In this document: one piece after another, positions 39,424 to 48,717 of the stretch
Numbering within the stretch: the stretch's first letter is position 1
Layout of the letters: every line of letters begins with the position of its first letter
Source: Pseudonocardia hydrocarbonoxydans
GTDB lineage: Bacteria > Actinomycetota > Actinomycetes > Mycobacteriales > Pseudonocardiaceae
Direction of reading: 5' to 3'
DNA: 64,000 nucleotides
Assembly: GCF_006539565.1 (NCBI RefSeq)
Contig: NZ_BJNG01000026.1
Location: forward strand, 62,001 to 126,000
The notes under the pieces: model-generated
Told to the model about the DNA's origin: nothing
Databases searched by the model: none
Seen by the model: only the letters and a program-made list of their open reading frames with translations
Program-made: the position numbers and the translations under genes

Positions 39424-40635
39424 TCAGCCCGGCACCACCGGCAGTCCGTCGAGCCGCAGCATCAGCGGCGAGGGCAGCGTGCGCAGTGCGGCCGGGTCGA
39501 CGGCGAGGCGCAGGCCGGGGAACCGGGCGACCAGGTTGCCGATCGCGATCCGGGCCTCCATCCGGGCCAGGCTCGCCCCCAGGCAGAAGTGCGCGCCCTT
39601 GCTGAAGGCGATGTGCGGGTTCGGTGACCGGGTGATGTCGAACTCGTCGGGCCGGTCGAACACGGCCGGATCCCGGTTGGCCGAGGCGAGCAGCGGCATC
39701 ATCATCGCCCCGCGCGGGATCCGCACGCCGTGCCAGTCGACGTCCTCGTGGGCGTAGGTGGGCTTGGTGCCCCCGATCGTGCCGGTCCAGCGCAGGATCT
39801 CCTCCACGGCCCCGTCGATCAGCTCCGGGTCCCGGTGCAGCCGCGCGAGCTGGTCGGGATGGCCCAGCAGGGCGACGACCCCGTTGCCGATCAGGTTGTA
39901 GGTCGTCTCGTACCCGGCCGCGACGAGCAGGAATACCATCGCGACGACCTCGTCGTCGGTGAGCGCCTCGCCGTCGTCGGAGGCCTGGACCAGCCCGCTC
40001 ATGATGTCCTCGCCGGGCGCGCGACGGCGCCGGGCGACCAACCCGCGGACGAACCCGGTCAGCTCTTCCATCCGCCGGACCGCCTCGTCCATGCCGAGGG
40101 TGGCGAGACCGCCGACGAGCAGGCGCATCCCCTCGTGGAAGGTCGTCCGCTCGTCGGGCGCCAGCCCGACCATCTCGCTGATCACCGTGACCGGGATCGG
40201 GAGCGCGTAGGCCTGCTGCAGGTCGACCGGGCGGCCGGGGAGGAATCCGTCGAGCAGTGCACCGGTGACCTCCTGGACGCGCTCGGCCAGGCGCCCGACC
40301 GCCTGCGGAGTGAACGGCCTGCTCACCAGCCGTCGCAGCCTGCGGTGTTCCGGATCGTCCTTGAGGATCATCGAGTCCACGGCCAGCAGGCGCAGCGCCT
40401 CGGGCAGGGGCTGCGGCGCGCCGTCCGGGAGGGCCCGGCGGAAGCGCGTGTCGGTGGTGAGGGCGACGCAGTCGGCGTAGCGGGCGAGGAAGTGGATGTC
40501 CTGGCCGGGCAGCACCGATATCCGGCCGACCCGGATCGGCGTCTCGCGGCGCATCCGGTCGTAGTGGGTGTGCGGGTCGGCGAGGAACTCGGGACCGTCG
40601 ACGACGAGCGTCGCCTCGGGCGGAGGTGTGGTCAT
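39424..40635 (-). CDS. Cytochrome P450
   Basis: 403-residue soluble bacterial P450. The I-helix oxygen-binding motif AAGYETTYN, K-helix EEILR (ExxR) and heme ligand loop FSKGAHFCLG with the proximal Cys are all present. No ferredoxin or reductase gene is adjacent, so electrons must come from elsewhere. The ATG overlaps the stop of the TetR gene (ATGA), making a two-gene operon in which the TetR protein probably senses the substrate or a related compound. The substrate cannot be predicted. Confidence 0.94.
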   Translation of the reverse strand: MTTPPPEATLVVDGPEFLADPHTHYDRMRRETPIRVGRISVLPGQDIHFLARYADCVALTTDTRFRRALPDGAPQPLPEALRLLAVDSMILKDDPEHRRLRRLVSRPFTPQAVGRLAERVQEVTGALLDGFLPGRPVDLQQAYALPIPVTVISEMVGLAPDERTTFHEGMRLLVGGLATLGMDEAVRRMEELTGFVRGLVARRRRAPGEDIMSGLVQASDDGEALTDDEVVAMVFLLVAAGYETTYNLIGNGVVALLGHPDQLARLHRDPELIDGAVEEILRWTGTIGGTKPTYAHEDVDWHGVRIPRGAMMMPLLASANRDPAVFDRPDEFDITRSPNPHIAFSKGAHFCLGASLARMEARIAIGNLVARFPGLRLAVDPAALRTLPSPLMLRLDGLPVVPG

Positions 40636-41336
40636 GCGGACTCCTGAGGGTTCGGGACACCCCCGTCCGGCGGGGGCGTGGCGGGAGCGGACGCCGCGGC
40701 GGGCGGGTCCGGAACCTGCATCAGGTAGTCGTCGAGCATGCTGCGGTCGGTCAGCAACCCCTCGGTGTAGAGCTCCAGGGCGGGCAGCGTCGCGCTGTCG
40801 GCGACGTGCCGCAGCAGCCCGGCGACGTCGGTGCCGCCGCTGCGCAGCCGTGCGTGCAGCAGCAGGGACCCCAGCGCGGACAGGGTGAGGTGGCGGGCGC
40901 GGGCCGCCGGGTCCCGGCTGGGCCGCACCGTGCCCGCCGCGACGCCCGCGGCCAGGTAGTCCCGGGCGTCCGACACCATCTGCTCGACGAACGCGGCCGC
41001 GAAGTCCCCGCCCGCCTGCAGCGCCTGCAGCACGTAGGCGGCCAACGGCGCGTTCTCCTCGACGGCCGCGAGCTGGGCCAGCGCGACGGCCGGGCTGCCG
41101 GTGACCGCGTCGGTCTTGGCCCGGCGGATCCGCTGCAGCACGTGCGCGTCGCACTCCGCCCGCAACCCGTCCTTCGACCCGAAGTGGTGGTTGAGCAGGC
41201 CCGGGCTGACCCCGGCCCGCGCCGCGACGGCACGCACCGGCGCGTCGAACCCGGCGCTGCCGAACACCTCGATCGCGGCGTCCCGGATGCGCGCACGGGC
41301 GGTGAGGTCCGCTTCCCCGGCCACCCCTGAACGCAT
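40632..41336 (-). CDS. TetR family transcriptional regulator
   Basis: 234 residues. The N-terminal helix-turn-helix is VAARAGVSPGLLNHHFGSKDGL, read here as VAARAGVSPGLL then NHHFGSKDGL; the C-terminal ligand domain is variable and ends in a Pro/Ala tail. ATG at 41336 is chosen because a minus-strand TAGTCT lies exactly 7 nt upstream and two operator-like inverted repeats cover this region. It is probably an autorepressor of its operon with the P450 gene. An upstream GTG would place the operators inside the coding sequence. Confidence 0.9.
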   Translation of the reverse strand: MRSGVAGEADLTARARIRDAAIEVFGSAGFDAPVRAVAARAGVSPGLLNHHFGSKDGLRAECDAHVLQRIRRAKTDAVTGSPAVALAQLAAVEENAPLAAYVLQALQAGGDFAAAFVEQMVSDARDYLAAGVAAGTVRPSRDPAARARHLTLSALGSLLLHARLRSGGTDVAGLLRHVADSATLPALELYTEGLLTDRSMLDDYLMQVPDPPAAASAPATPPPDGGVPNPQESA

Positions 41337-41362
41337 GTTCAGCAGACTAAACGCGTGTTCAG
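41327..41362. promoter_or_regulatory. Two TetR operator-like inverted repeats over the tetR start
   Basis: CTGAAC-n4-GTTCAG (41327-41342) and CTAAAC-n4-GTTCAG (41347-41362), spaced 20 bp centre to centre. They cover the start codon and the TAGTCT -10 element, so protein bound here would block the promoter. Confidence 0.65.
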
Positions 41363-41378
41363 TCCGCGGCAAGGCCCG

Positions 41379-42059
41379 TCAGGGCAGCTTCCAGTCCACG
41401 GGGTCGCCGCCGATCTCCTCGAGCAGGGCGTTGGCGCGGCTGAACGGCTTCGAGCCGAAGAAGCCGCGGTCGGCCGACATCGGTGACGGGTGCGCCGACT
41501 CCACCAGCGGCACGTCCACCAGCAGCGGGGCGAGGTTGCGGGCGTCGCGGCCCCACAGGATCGCCACCAGCGGCTCGCCGTCGCGGTCGACGAGCGCGCG
41601 GATGGCCTGCTCGGTGACCTTCTCCCAGCCCTTGTCCCGGTGCGACCCCGGGTTGCCCGGCTCCACGGTGAGCACCCGGTTCAGCAGCAGGACGCCCTGG
41701 TCGGCCCACGGGCTCAGGTCGCCGGTGGACGGCGTCGGGTGGCCGAGGTCGTCGCTGTACTCGCGGAAGATGTTGGCCAGCGACCGCGGGACGGGCCGCG
41801 TCTCGGGCGCCACCGAGAACGACAGCCCGATCGCGTGCCCGGGCGTCGGGTACGGGTCCTGGCCCACGATCAGCACCCGCACGGCGTCGAAGGGGCGGGT
41901 GAAGGCGCGCAGGATGTTCGCCCCGGCCGGCAGGTAGCGCCGCCCGGCGCCCATCTCGGCGCGCAGGAACTCCCCCATGTCGGCGATGACCGGGGCGACG
42001 GGCTCCAGGGCCCGCGCCCACCCGGCCTCGACGACCTCGGACAGCGGCTTGGCGGCCAT
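41379..42059 (-). CDS. ung: Uracil-DNA glycosylase
   Basis: Family 1 UDG that removes uracil from DNA, 226 residues. Motif [17 protein letters not shown] carries the catalytic Asp and the C-terminal [13 protein letters not shown] carries the catalytic His and the intercalating loop. The ATG shares one base with the stop of the upstream carbonic-anhydrase-like gene (TGATG), so coupling is likely. M. tuberculosis ung also lies near recG. Confidence 0.96.
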   Translation of the reverse strand: MAAKPLSEVVEAGWARALEPVAPVIADMGEFLRAEMGAGRRYLPAGANILRAFTRPFDAVRVLIVGQDPYPTPGHAIGLSFSVAPETRPVPRSLANIFREYSDDLGHPTPSTGDLSPWADQGVLLLNRVLTVEPGNPGSHRDKGWEKVTEQAIRALVDRDGEPLVAILWGRDARNLAPLLVDVPLVESAHPSPMSADRGFFGSKPFSRANALLEEIGGDPVDWKLP

Positions 42060-42580
42060 CAGGACAGCCGCCGCAGCTCGGCGCGGAACCGCTTCCCGCG
42101 CTCGACGTAGGAGGCGACGGCGTAGTCGGTGGCGTTCGCGGGCACCGTGTGACCGCGCCGCACCTGCGCCGGGATCCCCAGCACCATCGTCCACGGCTCC
42201 ACCACGGCGTTCGGCGAGACGACGGCACCGGCGGCCACCACCCCGCCCTCCCCGATCTCCGCGCCGTTGAGCACCACCGAGCCCGAGGCGATGAGCGCCC
42301 GCGTCCCGATCGTGGCCGCCTCGATGTGCACGTTGTGCCCCACCGTCACCTCGTCGCCGATGATCGTCGGGCGCTGCACGGTGGTGTGGATGATCGAGCC
42401 GTCCTGGATGCTGGTGCGCGCCCCGACCACGATGTGGCCGTCGTCGCCGCGCAGCACCGCGGTGGGCCACACCGAGGACTCCGCGCCGATCCGCACGTCG
42501 CCGATCACCACGGCGTCGGGGTGGACGTAGGCGTCGGGATGGATGTCGGGTTCGACGGCGCCGAGCGCATAGATGGGCAC
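42059..42580 (-). CDS. Gamma-carbonic anhydrase family protein
   Basis: 173-residue left-handed beta-helix protein with hexapeptide repeats ([15 protein letters not shown]). Metal-ligand His appear at IIHTTVQ and [10 protein letters not shown], matching the Cam/YrdA pattern of three His. YrdA-type proteins may or may not have carbonic anhydrase activity. The GTG lies 8 nt after minus-strand TAAGGT. It forms an operon with ung and is divergent from the protein kinase gene. Confidence 0.9.
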   Translation of the reverse strand: MPIYALGAVEPDIHPDAYVHPDAVVIGDVRIGAESSVWPTAVLRGDDGHIVVGARTSIQDGSIIHTTVQRPTIIGDEVTVGHNVHIEAATIGTRALIASGSVVLNGAEIGEGGVVAAGAVVSPNAVVEPWTMVLGIPAQVRRGHTVPANATDYAVASYVERGKRFRAELRRLS

Positions 42581-42588
42581 GGCCGTGG

Positions 42589-42594
42589 ACCTTA
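42589..42594 (-). promoter_or_regulatory. -10 element TAAGGT for the gamma-CA/ung operon
   Basis: Minus-strand TAAGGT ending 8 nt before the GTG; leaderless or near-leaderless. It is part of a 126-bp divergent region shared with the kinase gene. Confidence 0.45.
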
Positions 42595-42706
42595 CGGGCC
42601 GGCGCGCCGTCCGGCCCGGGGGGCGGGGCCGCGCCGGTGTAACGACCGCCGCACCCGCGCCGAGAAACCGACGCCGACAGACGGGCGGCGGGATCGGCGG
42701 TGGTGG

Positions 42707-44951
42707 ATGGTGGAGGCGCGGCAGATCGGTCCGTACCGGCTCGAACGGCTGCTCGGCTTCGGCGGCATGGGCGAGGTCCACGTCGCCTACGACACCCGCC
42801 GCGACCGCCAGGTCGCGCTCAAGCTGCTCCCCGCCGCCTACAGCCGTGACGAGGAGTTCCAGCGGCGCTTCCGCCGCGAGTCGCACGTGGCCGCGCGGCT
42901 GCGGGAGCCGCACGTCATCCCGATCCACGACTACGGCGAGATCGACGGGCAGCTGTTCATCGACATGCGGCTGGTCGACGGCCGGGACGTCCGCGCGATC
43001 CTCGACGACCGGGGCGCCCTGCCGCCCGCCCGCACCGTGCACCTGCTCGGCCAGGTCGCCGACGCGCTGGAGGCCGCGCACGCCGACGGCCTGGTGCACC
43101 GCGACATCAAGCCGTCCAACGTGCTCGTGACCGACCACGACTTCGTCTACGTGGTCGACTTCGGCATCGCCCGTTCGGTCGGCACCTCCCGCACCTCGCT
43201 CACCCTGACCGGCGTCACCATCGGCACGCTGGACTACATGGCCCCCGAGCGGTTCGCGGGCACGGCGATCGACGCCCGCGCCGACGTCTACTCGCTGGCC
43301 TGCCTGCTCTACGAGTGCCTGACGGGGGGCCCGCCGTTCCCGGGTGACGACCTGCCGTCCCTGATGTACGCGCACCTGTTCACCGAGCCGCCACGGCCCA
43401 GCACGCTGGTCGAGGGGTTGCCCCCGGAGATCGACGCGGTCGTCGCGCGCGGGATGGCCAAGCAGGTCGACGACCGGTTCGCCACGCCGACGGCACTGGT
43501 CGGGGCGGCGCGCGAGGCGCTGGGCACGGCCCCCGTCGCCGGTGCCGCACCCGCCGCGGGGGCCGACCGCCCGGCCGCCGTCCCGGTCGCGGTCCCCGCC
43601 GCGGGCACCCCCGCCGACGCCCCGCCCACCGTTCCGACCCCACCCCCGGGCCCGACCCCGCCCGCCGGCCCGACCCCGCCCACCGACCCGCCCGCCGGGC
43701 CGGGTGCCGGTGCGGCGGGCGGTACGGGGGACGCCGCCACCGAGCTGTCGGTGGCCACCGCCGAGGCCCCGACCGTCCGGGTCGACCTCTCCGCCGCCAC
43801 CCGCCTGGTCCCCGCGCCCCGCGGCCCGTCCGGTCCGCCGCCCCCGCCCCAGGGCGCCCCCCACCCCGCTCCCGCCCGGCGGGGCCGCGGTCGGGTGGTC
43901 GCGTTCGTGGTCGCGGCGGCGGTCGTCGCGGCCGCCGTCGTCACCGGGATCGTCCTGCGCCCCACCGGCGGCGCCCCGGCCGCGCCGGGTCCCGCGCCGG
44001 CGGCGACGGGCCACGACCACGACGCCGCCCCCGTCGCGGCGGCGAGCGTCGCCGTGCCGACCGTCCGGGGCGCCGTGTCGGTCGGTCCCACCCCCGGCTA
44101 CCTGGAGATCGCCCCGAACGGGCGCTTCGCCTACATCGCCAACCGCGACGCCCGCGTGATCACCGTCCTGGACACCACGATCAACCAGGTCACGGCCACG
44201 ATCCCGGTGGAGGCGGGCCCGCCGCAGTTCGTCACCTTCTCCCCCGACAGCAGCCGCGCCTACGTCAGCATCTACAACACCGAGCGCACCGTGAACCTGG
44301 TCGGCGTGCTCGACACCGCCACCAACACCGTGCTCACGACGATCCCGGTGGGACGCAGGCCGTTCGCCTCCGCCACCACCCCCGACGGGACCCGCCTCTA
44401 CGTGCCCAGCCACGACGACGGCCGCATCGAGGTGATCGACACCGCCACGGCCGCCGTCGTCGGCCGGATCTCGGTGGCGCCCAACCCGCACTGGGTGGCG
44501 TTCTCCCCCGACGGCTCGCGGCTCTACGCGGCCAACCACGAGTCGAACGTGGTGTCGGTGATCGACCCGGCCACCGACACGGTGCTCACCACCGTCCCGG
44601 TCGGCACCAGCCCGCACAGCACGACCCTCTCGCCCGACGGCTCACGGGTGGCGGTGGTGAACTTCGACAGCAACGAGGTCTCGATCATCGACACCGCGTC
44701 CGACACGGTGGTCGCCACCGTCCCCGTGGGCCGCAACCCGCAGGACGTCGCCTACGCCGCCGACGGCCGGTTCCTCTACACCACCGACGTCGACTCCGAC
44801 ACGCTCTCGGTCGTCGACGTCGGGGGCGAGCGCCACCATCCCGACCGGCGACGGCCCGACGAGCGTGGCCGTGTCGGCCGACGGGCGCACCGCCTACGTC
44901 ACGCTGCTGAACTCGGGCACGGTGCTCATCCTCGACACCGCGGCGGTGTGA
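42707..44951 (+). CDS. Receptor Ser/Thr protein kinase with YVTN beta-propeller, frameshifted near the 3' end
   Basis: PknB-type kinase: glycine loop [15 protein letters not shown], Lys39 (VALKLLP), catalytic Asp133 in HRDIKPSN and Asp151 in DFGIA. A Pro/Ala linker (about 275-390) leads to one membrane helix (about 393-417) and an extracellular propeller built of about seven YVTN-type blades. At 44822-44826 a run of five G breaks the frame: as written the frame continues to 45082 across the next gene, whereas removing one G restores the last blade ([18 protein letters not shown]) and a stop at 44951. The coordinates given assume that correction. The kinase itself is unaffected. The propeller may sense an envelope ligand; this is inference. 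Confidence 0.85.
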
Positions 44952-44960
44952 CGGCCGGGG

Positions 44961-45314
44961 TCAGCCGGGCGGCCGCTCGGGACCCTCGCTCGGCATCCGG
45001 GGCGCCAGCTCGTCGACGACCAGCAGCCGCGGCTGCACCGACCCCCCGTTGTACGCCGAGCGCCCCACGAGCTGCGCGATGACCGGCGCGGTGATCACCT
45101 GGAACACCGCGACGAGCAGCAGCGTGACCGCGCTCTCCAGCGGCACCCGCAGCGCGGCCCCGGCCAGGATCAGGAACAGACCGAGGGTCTGCGGCTTGGT
45201 GGCCGCCTGCATCCGCGAGAGCACGCTGGGCAGCCGGACCAGCCCGAGCGCCCCGAGCAGGCACTGGGACGCGCCGGCCAGCAGCAGGGCCGCGGAGACG
45301 ATGTCGAGGATCAC
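44961..45314 (-). CDS. mrpG: Mrp cation/proton antiporter subunit G
   Basis: 117-residue membrane protein, MnhG/PhaG family, with three membrane segments and the motif RLPSVLSRMQAATKPQTLG. Last gene of the seven-gene Mrp operon, overlapping mrpF by 4 nt (GTGA). The C-terminal hydrophilic tail of about 30 residues is longer than usual. The complex exchanges cytoplasmic Na+ (or K+) for protons. Confidence 0.93.
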   Translation of the reverse strand: MILDIVSAALLLAGASQCLLGALGLVRLPSVLSRMQAATKPQTLGLFLILAGAALRVPLESAVTLLLVAVFQVITAPVIAQLVGRSAYNGGSVQPRLLVVDELAPRMPSEGPERPPG

Positions 45315-45577
45315 CGGTGCCACTCCCTTCGCTCCGCCAGCCGGGCCGCGGTGGCCGACCCGACGAACGCCAGCAGCGCGAACGCCACCAGCAGCGGGAT
45401 GTTCGACCCGTCGCGGTAGAACGCCACGTACACGGCGGTGGCGCCGATGATGAGCACGATGAAGACGTCGAGCGCGGCGATCCGGTCGAGGGCGTCGGGG
45501 CCCTGGAACAGCCGCACGAGCGTGAGCAGGCCGGCCAGGCTCATGACGCCCAGCACGATCAGGTAGACGGTGGTCAC
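45311..45577 (-). CDS. mrpF: Mrp cation/proton antiporter subunit F
   Basis: 88-residue protein with three membrane segments. GPDALDRIAALDV is the MnhF/MrpF signature. The GTG start overlaps the mrpE stop. Confidence 0.93.
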   Translation of the reverse strand: MTTVYLIVLGVMSLAGLLTLVRLFQGPDALDRIAALDVFIVLIIGATAVYVAFYRDGSNIPLLVAFALLAFVGSATAARLAERREWHR

Positions 45578-46095
45578 CGTGCCTCCAGCTCCCGTGCGGT
45601 CCGGTGCTCCTCCGGCGTGCCGAAGGCCGCGAGCACCCGGCGCTGGACGCCCAGCGCCGCCCGCCGGGCCGTCTCGACGTCGGCGGGGTCACGGGGGCCG
45701 ACGACGTAGATGTACCAGCGGCTCTCCCGCAGGTCGATCTGCAGCACCAGCGTGCCGGGCGAGAGCGAGTACGCCCCGGCGACGATCGCCACGACCCGGT
45801 CGGAGCTGCTCAGCAGGGGCAGCTCGAGCACCGCGCCGCGGGTGCGCGGGCCGAAGCGCAGCGTCTGCCAGCTCACCGCGGCCGAGGACACCACGATGTC
45901 GCGCGCCAGGAAGCCGACCAGGCGCAGCAGCGCCAGCGGCCGCACCGGCAGCCGGCCCTGCATCTCGCCCGGGCGCCACACCGCGGTGACGACGTACCCG
46001 ACCAGCACCCCGCCGACCACGGTGAGCAGCGTGAACGAGCCCCACAGCAGCACCCACACGAACGCCAGCCAGGCGACGCTCAGCGCGCGGTTCAC
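45574..46095 (-). CDS. mrpE: Mrp cation/proton antiporter subunit E
   Basis: 173-residue MnhE family subunit: two N-terminal membrane segments, then a soluble domain with SLSPGTLVLQID typical of the family. The start GTG overlaps the mrpD stop (GTGA). Confidence 0.92.
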   Translation of the reverse strand: MNRALSVAWLAFVWVLLWGSFTLLTVVGGVLVGYVVTAVWRPGEMQGRLPVRPLALLRLVGFLARDIVVSSAAVSWQTLRFGPRTRGAVLELPLLSSSDRVVAIVAGAYSLSPGTLVLQIDLRESRWYIYVVGPRDPADVETARRAALGVQRRVLAAFGTPEEHRTARELEAR

Positions 46096-47648
46096 CGGTC
46101 CCCTCCCGATCCCAGCACCGCGACCAGGTAGGGGTCGCGGTCGAGCAGGTCGACCCCGGCGCGCCCGGTGACGGCCGTGAGCGGCCCGGCGAACGCCGCG
46201 ATCGCCAGGCTCACCACCACCAGGCCCGCGGTGGCCGCGAACATCGGCATCGGGGTGCGCGAGGTGCCCACCAGCACCTCGTCGTCGGGGTCGTCGTCGG
46301 GCAGCGCGGCCTTCGGCGCGCCCCAGAACACCCGCACCCAGACCCGCGCGAGGGCGTAGAGGGTGAGCAGGCTGGCCACGATCACCACCCCTGCGACGAC
46401 GGTGGGCCACGGGCCCGCGGCCGCGCCGGCCTGCAGCAGCGCCAGCTTCGCGACGAACCCGGCCGTCGGCGGCACCCCGGCCAGCGTCAGCGCGGGGATC
46501 GCGTAGAGCGCCGCGAGCCACGGCGCGGTGCGCAGGAGCCCGCCCATCCGGTCGAGCAGCACGGTGCCGGTGCGCCGGGTGATCAGGCCGCTGACCAGGA
46601 ACAGCGTGGCCAGCACCGTGATGTGGTGCGCGGCGTAGAGCGCGGCACCCGACACCGCGGCGGCGTCGAACACCGCGAGCCCGAACAGCATGAACCCGAT
46701 GTGACTGACCAGCAGGAACGACAGCAGCCGGTTGATGTCGTTCTGCGCCAGCGCCCCCAGCGCCCCGACCAGCATCGTGGCCGTGGCGATCACCAGCAGC
46801 AGCGTCCAGGGGTCGTCGCGGGGGAACAGCAGCGTCTGCGTGCGCACCATCGCGTAGAAGCCGACCTTGGTGAGCAGGCCCGCGAACAGCGCCGCCACCG
46901 GGCCGGGGGCGTTGGGGTAGCTGTCGGGCAGCCAGAAGTGCAGCGGCACCATCGCGGCCTTGATGCCGAACACCAGCAGCAGCATCAGCCCGAGCACGGT
47001 GGCCAGCCCCGGCGGCAGCTGCGCCACGCGCCCGGCGAGGTCGGCGAGGTTGACGGTGCCGGTGGCCGCGTAGACCAGCGCGATGGCGGTGAGGAACAGC
47101 AGCGACGACAGCAGGCTGACCGTCACGTAGGTCATCCCGGCGCGGATCTTCTGGGCGCTGGTGCGGCGCGTGATCAGCACGTAGGAGGCGGTGAGCATGA
47201 TCTCGAAGGCGACGAACAGCGTGAACAGGTCGCCGGTGAGGTAGGCCAGGGACACCCCCGCCGAGAGCATCAGGTACATCGGGTGGAACGTGGTGCTGGC
47301 GGTGCCGCGGCCGTAGTCGGCGATCCGCTGGTCGATGGCGTAGACCAGCACCGCGAGCGTGACCAGGGTGGACACCAGCAGCAGCAGCGAGGAGAGCCGG
47401 TCGGCCACCAGCGCGATGCCGACGGGCGCGGCCCAGCCCCCGAGCGGGGCGACGATCGGCCCGGTCCCGTCGCTGACGACGAGCAGCACCCCCGCGATGG
47501 CCGACACCGCCAGCAGCACGACGATGCCGACGACGCGCTGCAGCGTGGGCGAGCGGCTGCCGATGACGGTGACGGCCGCGCCCAGCAGGGGCAGCAGCAC
47601 CGGCAGCGCGAGCAGCCAGGCGTAGGGGTCGGCGGCGGCGTTGTTCAC
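46092..47648 (-). CDS. mrpD: Mrp cation/proton antiporter subunit D
   Basis: 518-residue polytopic protein homologous to respiratory complex I subunits NuoM/NuoN (proton-transporting module), about 14 membrane segments. The conserved Glu lies in LFVAFEIMLTASYVL and the Lys in FGIKAAMVPLHFWLPD, both needed for proton transfer in the family. The GTG overlaps the mrpC stop. Confidence 0.95.
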   Translation of the reverse strand: MNNAAADPYAWLLALPVLLPLLGAAVTVIGSRSPTLQRVVGIVVLLAVSAIAGVLLVVSDGTGPIVAPLGGWAAPVGIALVADRLSSLLLLVSTLVTLAVLVYAIDQRIADYGRGTASTTFHPMYLMLSAGVSLAYLTGDLFTLFVAFEIMLTASYVLITRRTSAQKIRAGMTYVTVSLLSSLLFLTAIALVYAATGTVNLADLAGRVAQLPPGLATVLGLMLLLVFGIKAAMVPLHFWLPDSYPNAPGPVAALFAGLLTKVGFYAMVRTQTLLFPRDDPWTLLLVIATATMLVGALGALAQNDINRLLSFLLVSHIGFMLFGLAVFDAAAVSGAALYAAHHITVLATLFLVSGLITRRTGTVLLDRMGGLLRTAPWLAALYAIPALTLAGVPPTAGFVAKLALLQAGAAAGPWPTVVAGVVIVASLLTLYALARVWVRVFWGAPKAALPDDDPDDEVLVGTSRTPMPMFAATAGLVVVSLAIAAFAGPLTAVTGRAGVDLLDRDPYLVAVLGSGGDR

Positions 47649-48175
47649 CGGGCGGCCGCCTCGACGTCGCCGGTCTCGTCGCCGCCCGGCTCGTCGCCGC
47701 CCGTCTCGTCGCCGCCCGTCTCGTCGCCGCCCGTCTCGTCGTCGCCCGCGTCGTCGTCGGAGTCGGCGCCGGGGCGCTCGACGTGGTCGTGGTCCTCGTC
47801 GAGCGACGCCGAGGGCATGGTCTGGGTGGCGATGCGGCGGTCCTCGACGTCGTCCTGCACCTCGTCGTGGCCGACCAGTACGAACGACCGGTAGCCCAGC
47901 GCGAGCAGGAACGTGGTGAGCGCGAAGGTGATCACCACCGCGGTGAGGGCGAGGGCCTGCGGCAGCGGGTCGGTGATGAGGTCGGTGTTCCCGGTGCCGA
48001 GCACGGGCGGTGCCCCCGGCGGGCCCGCGGCGATCTGCAGCAACAGGTTCGTGCCGTGCCCGAGCACCACGACGCCGAGCAGCACGCGCATCAGCGAGCG
48101 CTGCAGCAGCAGGTAGAACCCGGCCGCGAACAGGGTGCCGACGGTGAGCGCCATGGCGACGTTGATCGTGGTCAT
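47645..48175 (-). CDS. mrpC: Mrp cation/proton antiporter subunit C with acidic repeat tail
   Basis: 176 residues. The first 115 are the MnhC/NuoK-like core with three membrane segments (RVLLGVVVLGHGTNLLL). The remaining 60 are a strongly acidic, repetitive tail made of GGDET pentapeptides from a 15-bp tandem repeat. Typical MrpC proteins are about 110-130 residues, so the tail is an unusual extension, expected in the cytoplasm. The ATG shares one base with the mrpB stop. Confidence 0.93.
   Translation of the reverse strand: MTTINVAMALTVGTLFAAGFYLLLQRSLMRVLLGVVVLGHGTNLLLQIAAGPPGAPPVLGTGNTDLITDPLPQALALTAVVITFALTTFLLALGYRSFVLVGHDEVQDDVEDRRIATQTMPSASLDEDHDHVERPGADSDDDAGDDETGGDETGGDETGGDEPGGDETGDVEAAAR
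47675..47749. repeat. 15-bp tandem repeat in mrpC (five copies)
   Basis: Five consecutive 15-bp units of the form CTCGTCGCCGCCCGT on the plus strand; the central three are identical and the outer two differ by one or two bases. They encode the acidic repeat GGDET. Copy number could vary by slippage without changing frame. Confidence 0.9.
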
Positions 48176-48717
48176 CAGAAGCGCTCCCCGGCGTCGCGCA
48201 TGTCGCGGGCGATGCCGGACCCCAGCGAGCGCAGCAGGTCGAGCACCACGCCGACGATCAGCACGTACACGCCGACGTCGAGGAGCAGGCTGGTCTGCGT
48301 GGAGACGCTGCCGACCAGCGGCAGCACCACCTCCAGCTTGGCGCTGGAAAGCACCGGGGCGCCCAGGGCCAGCGGCACCAGCGCGGTGAGCACCGAGATC
48401 GTGAGCCCGGACCCGATCAGCACCGGGGGGCGCACGGTGACGACCGCGCCCAGCCCGACGTCGCCACCCGCGGTGTAGCGCAGCACGAACGCCAGCCCGG
48501 CGACCAGCCCGCCGGAGAACCCGCCGCCGGGCGAGTAGTGCCCGACCAGCAGCAGGTAGAGCGAGAACACCAGCATCGTCGGGAACAGCGTGCGGGTGGC
48601 GACCTCGAGCAGCAGGGTGCGGTCGTCCCCGTCGCGGCACCGCCCCGACAGCAGCCAGCCCTCCTGCGGCCGGTCCCACTCCTCGAAGGGCACCCGCTCC
48701 GGCTCCGCGGCGGTCAT
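48175..48717 (-). CDS. mrpB: Mrp cation/proton antiporter subunit B
   Basis: 180-residue MnhB-domain protein with four membrane segments and the family motif GHYSPGGGFSGG. A 40-residue hydrophilic N-terminus precedes the first segment. The ATG overlaps the mrpA stop (ATGA). Confidence 0.92.
   Translation of the reverse strand: MTAAEPERVPFEEWDRPQEGWLLSGRCRDGDDRTLLLEVATRTLFPTMLVFSLYLLLVGHYSPGGGFSGGLVAGLAFVLRYTAGGDVGLGAVVTVRPPVLIGSGLTISVLTALVPLALGAPVLSSAKLEVVLPLVGSVSTQTSLLLDVGVYVLIVGVVLDLLRSLGSGIARDMRDAGERF

Noticed and set aside
47675..47749. Short regular repeats as a CRISPR-like array
   Set aside because: Units are contiguous 15-mers with no spacers and lie in frame in mrpC.
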